A DNA stretch of 11,581 nucleotides from CAZGXM01 sp964529795 (GTDB lineage Bacteria > Bacillota > JADQBR01). How positions within the stretch are numbered: the stretch's first letter is position 1; each line of letters begins with the position of its first letter. A program made the position numbers and the translations under genes. The notes beneath the pieces are model-generated. The model saw only the letters and a program-made list of their open reading frames with translations. It searched no databases and had not been told where the DNA came from. The DNA lies in assembly GCA_964529795.1 (NCBI GenBank), contig CAZGXM010000070.1, forward strand, positions 1-11,581, written 5' to 3'. This document shows positions 5,062-11,178 of the stretch, one piece after another.

Positions 5062-6024
5062 TTAGTGGATGAGGCTGAAACCAGCAAAGCCCATTTTGTT
5101 CCGGAAATAAGCAAAAAATAACCTCAAGAGCAATATTGCTACAGTAAGCAAACCCCAAAAAGCCAGACGCAAATAGGTGAAAGGCTGGCGGAAGAAAACC
5201 AAAAGCTCTTTTTCCACAATTGCTCCCCAAGATCCGGGGATCTTGCTGCCTAGCACAACTTTTACCAACCATACCAAAAAGCTGTTAGACCTTCCCCGTG
5301 GTATACCCAGGTTTAGGTAATAAGCAGCCGGATAGCAAACCCGCAGCAGGGGTAACGTTATTACCAGGATGATAATAGTAAGTAGGGTTAACAAGGCTAA
5401 GGAGTGCGACCCTGTTAAGACATAGTCCAGCGCTGAAGCGAGTCGGGAAAAGAAGTCAAACAGTCTAATCCCGTAAGTAGCTAGAAGTACGACCAAGCCC
5501 AGCAACAAAAGGCCCAAAATGCGGCGGTATCCCCGGAAAAACCGCATGACAGACACTAGTAGTACCATACCCAGCCAAGTTCCCAATAATATGATCACTA
5601 CCTGGACAAATAGGGCCTTTATGAAGCTTAAAACAGTCCAGGAATCAAAAGAAGCCAGTGTTGCCGGAATCCCAAAAATGACAAGAAATCGTCCGGCAGT
5701 TATCAATTGTTCGAACCAACGGGAGAAGAAGATAGCTATTTCCCTTACAGGCATTGTTAAGAGCAAGGGGACTTCAGTTCCGGTAAAAAGTGCAGAGCGC
5801 CCTCCCAGATAGCCCACGGCCAGGGCAATAAAGGCAAGCTGCAACAGAATTAGTTCGACCCTGATGGAACTATGGTAAAAGTAATAAAACACTCCCAGAA
5901 AAATAGCCAGATCTGCCAATAGATGCCCTAAGAAGAGCTTTCGCCGGGGGAAATGCCAGAGGCCTCGCTGGGACTTACGTATTGATATTGTAGTTAGAAG
6001 TGCCAGTTGGTTTGCAAAGCTCAT
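5062..6024 (-). CDS. ABC exporter permease subunit, probably C-terminally truncated
   Basis: An integral membrane protein of 320 residues with about six hydrophobic segments (near residues 33-52, 56-74, 128-160, 168-190, 208-230 and 287-310). The N-terminus MSFANQLALLTTISIRKSQR and the motif VEKELLVFFRQP near residue 273 are typical of ABC-2-like exporter permeases, whose members in this group are often about 500 residues or more. The protein stops just after its last helix, at GFSLIH, so a C-terminal loss is likely. ATG 6024 overlaps the upstream TGA (ATGA), with AAAGGGG about 10 bases before it, so the ATPase-permease coupling is preserved. As the partner ATPase is broken, the transporter is unlikely to work unless served by another ATPase. 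Confidence 0.75.
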   Translation of the reverse strand: MSFANQLALLTTISIRKSQRGLWHFPRRKLFLGHLLADLAIFLGVFYYFYHSSIRVELILLQLAFIALAVGYLGGRSALFTGTEVPLLLTMPVREIAIFFSRWFEQLITAGRFLVIFGIPATLASFDSWTVLSFIKALFVQVVIILLGTWLGMVLLVSVMRFFRGYRRILGLLLLGLVVLLATYGIRLFDFFSRLASALDYVLTGSHSLALLTLLTIIILVITLPLLRVCYPAAYYLNLGIPRGRSNSFLVWLVKVVLGSKIPGSWGAIVEKELLVFFRQPFTYLRLAFWGLLTVAILLLRLFFAYFRNKMGFAGFSLIH

Positions 6025-6371
6025 TTTGACATCCCCTTTGAAGTCAGGGTTAAGAAAACTTCTTCCAGGAGCAACAGTCCGGTAATCATTTTGAGCGTGG
6101 TGGTTTTACCAGCGCCGTTGGTTCCCAAAAAGCCGTAAATTTCTCCGCTGCGGCCAACAAAAGACAGCGCTTGTACAGCCTTGAGCCTTCCAAAGTGCTT
6201 GGTTAGATGTTCTAAGGAGAGCAGTATTTCTCCGGTAGGAACTGCGCATTTATCTTGAATGGTTAAAGGAATTGCACCCACTCCGTTGCGGGACACCGTA
6301 ATGCCCTCTACCTGTCCCAGGGCCTGGATGAAAGCCTCTGGGTCGGCGACAGTAGTTACTACCCTGGGCAC
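6021..6371 (-). pseudogene. gutted ABC transporter ATPase, internally deleted
   Basis: A 116-residue frame that is a mosaic. Residues 3-30 (VVTTVADPEAFIQALGQVEG) resemble the C-terminal domain of an exporter ATPase. Residues 48-101 are the start of an ATPase (EILLSLEHLTKHFGRLKAVQ..., Walker A GTNGAGKTT at 83-91, then TLKMITGLLL). At about residue 101 the sequence jumps to LEEVFLTLTS, which is the usual last turn of such proteins (SLEDVFLxLTG). The Q-loop, LSGGQ signature, Walker B and H-loop, about 180 residues, are absent, so ATP hydrolysis is impossible. The GTG start at 6371 has no good ribosome binding site. The stop overlaps the permease start. At least two deletions are needed to explain the arrangement. 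Confidence 0.85.
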
Positions 6372-6391
6372 ACGTTGACCGAATACAAAAA

Positions 6392-7762
6392 CTAAAGATT
6401 GCCGGTGTTTTCCCAGTGAATTGATTCCCCAAAGTTAAGTTGGCTGGAACCAGTAGTTAAATCGTCAAAATCCGCCCCATCCCTCCAGAATAGTGCTAAC
6501 CGGTAACCCAGGTTGCGAGGTACATTCCACCAAAGCCCTACACGAGATTTAAGAAATAGACGATCAAAGACAGACGGAAGGGAATAAAACTGTTTGGCAA
6601 ACCAAGCCACACCCTGCTCCAATTCCCGGGGGGTCATCTGCTTGGGCTGGAAGACCGCGTCCACTTTTCCATTATATTTATCCCAGTTGGTAGTCAAAAG
6701 CCTTCCTTCACCCTGCAAACAGTTGAAGAAAGGAGTTCCCGGCATGGGAACGACAATGCTGATTGTTGCACTGTCGATACCGATTTCCCGGTAATACCTC
6801 AAGGTGCGTTCGAAAATACCCGGGTCGTCTCCATCCAGCCCAAACATGGTGCCGGCCTGAATGGCGATTCCATAGCGGTGCAAGTTCTTCACTGCCTGCT
6901 CGTACAGGGCCACCTTGTTAAACCCCTTACCCTGGGAATTTAGGCTCTCCTGAGAAATGGACTCCAGGCCGATGAAGAAGGCCTTGCAGCCGCTTTCAGC
7001 AGCAGCCGCCAGCAGTTCATGGTCAAAGGCCACCTGAATGGTGGTCTGGGTGGTCCACCATTTGCGATAGGGGGCAATGGCTTTGAAGAGTTTCAGGGCG
7101 TAACGGCGATTGGCGGTCAAGTGATCGTCCCAAAAGATTACCGCCTTGCCGGGAATCGTCGCCACCTCCCGGGCCACCTCCTGCACGGGTCGCCGCCGCT
7201 GGCCGCTACCGTACATATTGCCTACAGAACAATAATCACAGCGGTTGGGACAGCCCCGGGTGGCAATGATAACCCCGCGACCGTAGCCCCTTCCCACGAT
7301 GAGGTCCCTCCTCGCACGGGGTATCCCTGCAAGGTCGGCCGGCTTCCCCCTGTATATCCGCTGCCAGGTACCCCGCCGGAAGTCCTCGATTACTTTTGCC
7401 CAGACGGTTTCAGCCTCGCCGATTACCACCGCATCGGCGTGGGTGAGGGCTTCTTCTGGCAGTGCAGTGACGTGAGGACCGCCCAGAACTACCTTTCGGC
7501 CCCGCCGGCGGAACTCGTCCGCCAGCCGGTAAACATGATTGGCAGCCGGCGTATTACAGGTGATGGCTACCAGATCGACCTCCCGCTCGAAATTCACCGA
7601 TTCCACAATTTCATCGGTGTGGTGAATCTCCACGTCTTCCGGGGTTAAGGCCGCAATCAACGGCATGGTCAACTGAGGAAACTGGATTAGTCGCCACTTG
7701 CGCAGCCGGCGCGAGGGTTCTGATTCCGGGGTGATCAATTCTAGTTTCAAGTAAGCCAACAT
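6392..7762 (-). CDS. B12-binding-domain radical SAM protein, substrate unknown
   Basis: A 456-residue enzyme. The N-terminal part has a Rossmann-like cobalamin-binding fold (DLVAITCNTPAANHVYRLAD and VVLGGPHVTALPEEAL, about residues 63-106). The radical SAM motif CPNRCDYC gives C171, C175 and C178. The radical SAM barrel follows, with GLESISQESL and PMPGTPFF. The C-terminal 120 residues (PKQMTPRELEQGVAWFAKQF...) resemble the DUF4070-type tail of such proteins. Members include methyltransferases and ring-forming enzymes, but nothing here fixes the substrate. ATG 7762 abuts its AAAGG; TTG 7750 (then KLELITPESEP, like relatives) lies 11 bases after AAAGGA and may be the true start. The 3' end runs into the gutted ATPase, with 20 bases between them. 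Confidence 0.9.
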   Translation of the reverse strand: MLAYLKLELITPESEPSRRLRKWRLIQFPQLTMPLIAALTPEDVEIHHTDEIVESVNFEREVDLVAITCNTPAANHVYRLADEFRRRGRKVVLGGPHVTALPEEALTHADAVVIGEAETVWAKVIEDFRRGTWQRIYRGKPADLAGIPRARRDLIVGRGYGRGVIIATRGCPNRCDYCSVGNMYGSGQRRRPVQEVAREVATIPGKAVIFWDDHLTANRRYALKLFKAIAPYRKWWTTQTTIQVAFDHELLAAAAESGCKAFFIGLESISQESLNSQGKGFNKVALYEQAVKNLHRYGIAIQAGTMFGLDGDDPGIFERTLRYYREIGIDSATISIVVPMPGTPFFNCLQGEGRLLTTNWDKYNGKVDAVFQPKQMTPRELEQGVAWFAKQFYSLPSVFDRLFLKSRVGLWWNVPRNLGYRLALFWRDGADFDDLTTGSSQLNFGESIHWENTGNL

Positions 7763-7774
7763 CCTTTCATGGTA

Positions 7775-8086
7775 TCAAGCAGTATATATTACCAAGTTCT
7801 TAAACAATTCATCTGCCTCTTTCTTTTGATCATCGAGAACACTCAAATAAGCTATATGATAGGAATAAAACTTTGAATAGCCAATTTTTAAAAAGGTGTA
7901 GTCTTTCTTTTTTTTTAGGATTAACCCATTTGTATGATTGTACTCTGTCCCATTCTATTAGACGGCTACCCGTGCAAATTCCATTATCCATGAGACCCTT
8001 TTGTAAAAAGATATCCTCATAAAGTCGACCGAAAATCGTTAATGCTAGACCAATAAGCCAAGGCCATTATAAACCAGGACATACAT
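7775..8086 (-). pseudogene. frameshifted small membrane protein, DUF5673-like
   Basis: Minus-strand reading in three frames gives one continuous protein. It starts with a short leader near 8086-8082 (MYVLVY.. or MSWFIM..), then LIGLALTIFGRLYEDIFLQK, GLMDNGICTGSRLIEWDRVQ and SYKWVNPKKKERLH. After a frame change it continues FLKIGYSKFYSYHIAYLSVL and DDQKKEADELFKNLVIYTA to the TGA at 7775-7777. The pattern of a membrane helix, then GSRLIEWDxVxSYKW, then a DKKEEVDELLKN-like end resembles DUF5673-type proteins of Firmicutes. Two indels break it, one near 8060 and one at the A/T-rich run near 7885-7895. It may be a true pseudogene or carry sequencing errors at homopolymers. It directly follows the small membrane peptide. 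Confidence 0.6.
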
Positions 8087-8099
8087 ACACCCCCTAGAA

Positions 8100-8234
8100 T
8101 CAAGCTATACTATGCCATGGGTCAAAATCCGTTTCTTTTAGATTATGCTGCTCCGACATGGACAAATAGGGAGTAAAGGAAACAATACCGAGAGTTACTA
8201 TCGCTAATAAGATATATAGCCACCATTCCTTCAT
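8100..8234 (-). CDS. 44-residue single-span membrane peptide
   Basis: The predicted peptide starts at ATG 8234: MKEWWLYILLAIVTLGIVSF, then TPYLSMSEQHNLKETDFDPW and a short tail. One membrane helix covers about residues 3-20, with the C-terminus probably outside (a short positive N-terminus, then an acidic and polar tail). The ATG overlaps the stop of the sigma-like gene (ATGA) and is preceded by GGGGAGAGG, so it is co-translated with that gene. An upstream in-frame ATG at 8291 lies inside the sigma-like gene and is less likely. No family is recognised; small coupled membrane peptides can act as anchors or inhibitors for the protein encoded before them, which is inference. Confidence 0.6.
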   Translation of the reverse strand: MKEWWLYILLAIVTLGIVSFTPYLSMSEQHNLKETDFDPWHSIA

Positions 8235-8626
8235 CCTACCTCTCCCCTGTCTTTCAGATATCTGCTTAGCTTTAACCGGCCCTGACTGCACAAGGGACGA
8301 ACCTCTTGCTTCCCTAAAATATCCGCTATTTTTGCATAAGACAACCCATAAACATCGTGGAGTACCACAACTGTTCTTTCTTCTACTTTTAAGCGATTTA
8401 ACGCTTGTTGTACCTCCGCAAACGGGTCATCAGCAAGTGGCTTTTCCGGACCATCCGCGCTATACTTGAGAAATAACCGAGCAACTGTTTGAACAACATC
8501 TGTAAACGAATCTTCCTTTTTTAATTCCCTCACAGTCCTAAAGCACAGTTCCTCAGTCAATTGACTATTCCCTGTTAAACGATAGCACAAAGTATAAAGT
8601 TTATCAGGAAGGCAATTTACTTCCAA
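8231..8626 (-). CDS. degenerate ECF sigma-like protein
   Basis: From TTG 8626 the protein has 131 residues, shorter than the usual 160-200. Region 2 is recognisable (LPDKLYTLCYRLTGNSQLTE), but the DxxQExF core-binding motif is replaced by ELCFRTV. Region 4 is recognisable as LNRLKVEERTVVVLHDVYGL then SYAKIADILG, but the recognition helix reads KQEVRPLCSQGRLKL, about two residues short of the usual xPEGTVRSRLxRGR. Start choice: GAGGTG (8638-8633) lies 6 bases before the TTG and overlaps the end of the anti-sigma gene (TGA 8639-8637); in-frame GTG 8635 is the alternative. Its place directly after an anti-sigma gene suggests a regulatory role in that circuit, perhaps as a decoy or co-sigma, or decay of a duplicate. 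Confidence 0.7.
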   Translation of the reverse strand: MEVNCLPDKLYTLCYRLTGNSQLTEELCFRTVRELKKEDSFTDVVQTVARLFLKYSADGPEKPLADDPFAEVQQALNRLKVEERTVVVLHDVYGLSYAKIADILGKQEVRPLCSQGRLKLSRYLKDRGEVG

Positions 8627-8636
8627 CTTTTTCACC

Positions 8637-10112
8637 TCAATAATTGACACTTGGCACAGATAAGGAAAACTCCCCATTGCCACTGACCATTTCACCCACA
8701 CTCTTTAACCGGAGGGTCCAGGGACCCTTTGCATCCGGGTAGAACCTGATCCTACCTCCATCTGAATCAACAGATATTCTCCTGCTTCTTGTTTCGAAGC
8801 CGTCGTTTGTTACCAATACCCATTCCGGCAGGTAACGGGGAAATACACCTTCTCCTTCATCAGGAATACGATAATCCAGTTCAAAGAATCTTTCTTCACC
8901 CTTAACACTGACAAGCTTAATTTCTTTTCCTTCGGCAATTAGAGTTTTGTTTAATGTCTTTTCTTCACCGGCTTGCACCATTACTTCAATCTGCTGTTCA
9001 GGGATAACATAGCGGTAAAGATATAATCTGGGAAGCAGGAACTGTACATTGTTAGTAGCTTCAGCCAAAGGTTCAAAATCAAAAACTATCCTTGTTCCGC
9101 CGTTTGTGGAATCTGTAAGTAGCCCCGTAGTCTCAAGTTCCAGTTGGCGTCGGTTATCGACATCAAAGAGTTGAGCATATTCCGGCGACATGGGTATCCC
9201 CGGAGGTACATTGTAAAAGGAACTGGAAGCACTACGGACCTTCCCGTCCTCTCCTACTTTTGGTCCCACAGGAGGAAGTTTGCCAATTCCTATGCCTCGA
9301 ATGTCCTGGTCCAAAGGCCAAATTGCCCTCAATTCAACCTGGCTTTTGGTTATCCCGAGTACTATATGTTCCAGGTCCACCCTCACAGGTCCAAATTTTC
9401 TGGTTACTCCCGGCCACCACTCACTTGTACTGGCCTGGACTGCCTGGGGTTGTACAGCCACCGAAAAGCTTCCGCTTGCAGGGGTATCCACCACTTTAAA
9501 TTCTAAAGTAAGTGTTGTCGCCCTGGAATCTACAGGATCAAGTTCTGTGATATGATCTTTACCACCGTAGCTAAATCCTGAATGGGGTTCATAGGTCCTA
9601 TCCTCCTGATCCTTCACGGTAAGCTCCAGGCGTTCTCCACCTGCAACGGCAGGTTCGGTATGATAGAATACTACAGTCTGGGCTGCGTCAACTAAGATCC
9701 GTTCAACGGTTATTTCATAGGGTCCGATTTTTTGGGTTTGATGCACGGGTGTAAACAGTTCTTCTTTTACTGCACGCCGGTAATGGGGATCTGAAAATGC
9801 TATATTTCTGCCTGCGTGATAACTAGCCCAGGAAAGACCACCTGACCCAAGTATCACAACTAAAACTCCAACCCAAGCAAAACGCCGCAGGCGAGGCCAA
9901 AAATATGGTCTGGCTTTCCGACTTATTGCCTCCAAAGCCAGTTCCTCTTCTGCTAATAAAGGCTTGTTATAAGCCGCCAATTCCTTACGGCAGCTTTCGC
10001 ATTTGTTTAAGTGTTCTTCAACCAATTCTGTACTGGCAGGACTGAGTTCCCCATCAGCATAAATGGGTAGTAAATCCTGAATGATGGCGTGATTCTCGTT
10101 GCTTCTTTCCAT
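8637..10112 (-). CDS. zinc-finger anti-sigma factor with DUF4179-like sensor domain
   Basis: A 491-residue membrane protein. Residues 1-50 form a zf-HC2 anti-sigma domain with H34, C38 and C41 (EEHLNKCESCRKEL) and the typical DLLPIYADGELSP lead-in. One membrane helix spans about 79-98. The outer part starts near residue 107 with a DUF4179-like segment (EELFTPVHQTQKIGPYEITV, ERILVDAAQTVVFYHTEP) and continues through beta-rich repeats to the end. It should bind the sigma factor encoded upstream and release it on an envelope signal. ATG 10112 has GGGAG 13 bases away, a somewhat long spacing. Unlike most such pairs it is separated from its sigma gene by 97 bases that hold a strong terminator. Confidence 0.88.
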   Translation of the reverse strand: MERSNENHAIIQDLLPIYADGELSPASTELVEEHLNKCESCRKELAAYNKPLLAEEELALEAISRKARPYFWPRLRRFAWVGVLVVILGSGGLSWASYHAGRNIAFSDPHYRRAVKEELFTPVHQTQKIGPYEITVERILVDAAQTVVFYHTEPAVAGGERLELTVKDQEDRTYEPHSGFSYGGKDHITELDPVDSRATTLTLEFKVVDTPASGSFSVAVQPQAVQASTSEWWPGVTRKFGPVRVDLEHIVLGITKSQVELRAIWPLDQDIRGIGIGKLPPVGPKVGEDGKVRSASSSFYNVPPGIPMSPEYAQLFDVDNRRQLELETTGLLTDSTNGGTRIVFDFEPLAEATNNVQFLLPRLYLYRYVIPEQQIEVMVQAGEEKTLNKTLIAEGKEIKLVSVKGEERFFELDYRIPDEGEGVFPRYLPEWVLVTNDGFETRSRRISVDSDGGRIRFYPDAKGPWTLRLKSVGEMVSGNGEFSLSVPSVNY

Positions 10113-10154
10113 AAGCTACTTTCACTCCCATGTGTTACTTATAAAGTTAGTACC

Positions 10155-10175
10155 AAAAACAGAACTTCTGTTACA
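10155..10175 (-). promoter_or_regulatory. palindrome with T-run between sigma and anti-sigma genes
   Basis: A perfect 7-1-7 palindrome, AACAGAACTTCTGTT (10158-10172), is followed on the minus strand by TTTTTGG. It could be a second, weaker intrinsic terminator in tandem with the one at 10185-10211. It could also be an operator, since it lies about 45-60 bases before the anti-sigma start. A TGTAAC at its upstream edge is ECF -35-like, but no good -10 follows. Confidence 0.4.
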
Positions 10176-10184
10176 CCAAAAAAC

Positions 10185-10211
10185 AAAAATCTGTCCTGTT
10201 CAGGACAGATT
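10185..10211 (-). terminator. strong rho-independent terminator after the sigma gene
   Basis: Perfect inverted repeat: AATCTGTCCTG (10188-10198) and CAGGACAGATT (10201-10211) leave only TT in between, so the real loop is probably four bases with about 10 pairs. On the minus strand it is followed by TTTTTGTTTTTTGG. The hairpin begins within the sigma gene's TAA (10212-10210), so it is tightly placed to end that transcript before the anti-sigma gene. Confidence 0.85.
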
Positions 10212-10710
10212 ACTCTCCATATTTTTTGGTGTAAAGTTCTCGAAACCGTTTCTTAGCCCGGAATAAAATGACTCTAACAGTAGCTGGAGACTTGTTCATG
10301 ATGGTGCCAATTTCCTCAAAACTTCTTCCTTCAATCTCACGCCAGATGATTACGGAACGGTAATTTTCCGGCAGCAATAATAAAATGTTTTGTATGTTTT
10401 TGTTGAATTCTTTTCGAACTACAGCCGTCTCTGGTAATTCACTGGTTGGGGCAACTTGGTTATCCCAATCCAGTTCTTCTGTTGCATATTTCTTTTCGTC
10501 ACGGTATTTCTTAAGATATACATTTCTGGCGATGGCTACAATCCATGTGGAAATGGTACTTTTACCTTGAAAGCGTTTGAGTGAAAGATAGGCCTGGTAG
10601 AAAGTTTCTTGGGTTAAATCCTCTGCCAATTGAACATCCCCACAGAGATAATAGAGATATCGGAAAACAACCGGTTTTAATTCTTGGTACAAATGTGTAA
10701 AATCATGCAT
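10210..10710 (-). CDS. ECF RNA polymerase sigma factor
   Basis: A full-length ECF sigma of 166 residues. Region 2 contains FRYLYYLCGDVQLAEDLTQE (DLTQETF core-binding motif near 31-37), then KSTISTWIVAIARNVYLKKY. Region 4 contains LLLLPENYRSVIIWREIEGR and the helix-turn-helix SFEEIGTIMNKSPATVRVIL followed by FRAKKRF. ATG 10710 has AGAGGTT about 9-12 bases upstream. It is the first well-supported gene of a minus-strand set that continues with the DUF4179 anti-sigma factor after a terminator. No clear ECF promoter is visible in the 52 bases upstream, unlike the other sigma operon in this window. The regulon is unknown. Confidence 0.93.
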   Translation of the reverse strand: MHDFTHLYQELKPVVFRYLYYLCGDVQLAEDLTQETFYQAYLSLKRFQGKSTISTWIVAIARNVYLKKYRDEKKYATEELDWDNQVAPTSELPETAVVRKEFNKNIQNILLLLPENYRSVIIWREIEGRSFEEIGTIMNKSPATVRVILFRAKKRFRELYTKKYGE

Positions 10711-10762
10711 TCATCTTAACCTCTTTCACTACAGGCTTGGTTTCCTATCACCCCCTTTAAAC

Positions 10763-10963
10763 TTAGCGATTTAACTCTGTTAATCCTGCACAGTTTCTAA
10801 TTATGACCTTGTAGTGCAACAATTTTAAAAAGTCCTGTTCATGCAAATTGTCAACCTCCCGGACCGGTCCTCTATTAAAAAGATAATCTTGAAAGGGAAA
10901 AGGTTCCAAACGATAAAACAAATTTTTTAAAAAATCCGTCTTGAGACCGAAACAGAACATCAT
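10763..10963 (-). CDS. hypothetical 66-residue protein or fragment
   Basis: The minus-strand frame starts at ATG 10963, directly after AAAAGGGG, and reads MMFCFGLKTDFLKNLFYRLE, then PFPFQDYLFNRGPVREVDNL and a basic tail ending LTELNR. The aromatic- and charge-rich composition looks like real protein, but no family is recognised. The ribosome binding site touches the start codon, which is suboptimal. The preceding frame (see 10960-11112) ends exactly over this ATG, so the two may be coupled small genes or one gene broken by a frameshift. It ends 52 bases upstream of the sigma gene. Confidence 0.35.
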   Translation of the reverse strand: MMFCFGLKTDFLKNLFYRLEPFPFQDYLFNRGPVREVDNLHEQDFLKLLHYKVIIRNCAGLTELNR

Positions 10964-11112
10964 CCCCTTTTAACACATAGATACAAATGCCGATGCAACA
11001 TTCCTGCGTTAAAATCTATATGTTTGTACCCGACAAGTACTCCATTAGCAGAAATATAAAAAGCAGTAATGTTGTTATTTGCATTCAATGCGACGCAGAA
11101 TCGCTGGTTAAA
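10960..11112 (-). pseudogene. small coding-like fragment, unknown
   Basis: A minus-strand open frame of 50 codons without a clear start reads FNQRFCVALNANNNITAFYI, then SANGVLVGYKHIDFNAGMLH and RHLYLCVKRG, ending at the TGA at 10962-10960. It looks like the middle or end of a folded protein rather than noise. The frame is closed upstream by a TAA at 11113-11115. I recognise no family. It overlaps the start of the next small frame by a few bases. Confidence 0.3.
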
Positions 11113-11131
11113 TTAGCACAATAAATAAGCA

Positions 11132-11162
11132 AAATCCAAGGTGCAACCATCACCTTGGATTT
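11132..11162 (-). terminator. terminator of the alpha/beta hydrolase gene
   Basis: A perfect 12-bp inverted repeat, AAATCCAAGGTG (11132-11143) and CACCTTGGATTT (11151-11162), has a 7-base loop. On the minus strand the stem ends in a TTT run then TGCTT. It lies 16 bases after the hydrolase stop. Because its arms end in A/T runs it could work in both directions. Confidence 0.75.
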
Positions 11163-11178
11163 CTCGTTATGAATTTTG

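Noticed and set aside
7019..7648. Plus-strand 209-residue open frame
   Set aside because: Lies wholly opposite the radical SAM gene, whose motifs are clear; no homology-like motifs of its own.
7781..7807. Possible promoter for the radical SAM gene (TTGTTT and TATACT, minus strand)
   Set aside because: The spacer is only 15 bases and the -35 is a weak match, so it is not supported well enough to list.
9144..9555. Several plus-strand open frames of 79-120 residues
   Set aside because: All lie opposite the anti-sigma factor's outer domain and overlap each other in different frames.
10716..10758. Strong Shine-Dalgarno-like AAAGGGGGTGAT with an 11-codon GTG leader frame ending 5 bases before the second sigma gene
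   Set aside because: The GTG lies inside the purine run, leaving no spacing for initiation, and the peptide shows no feature. Probably chance, though a leader peptide is not excluded.
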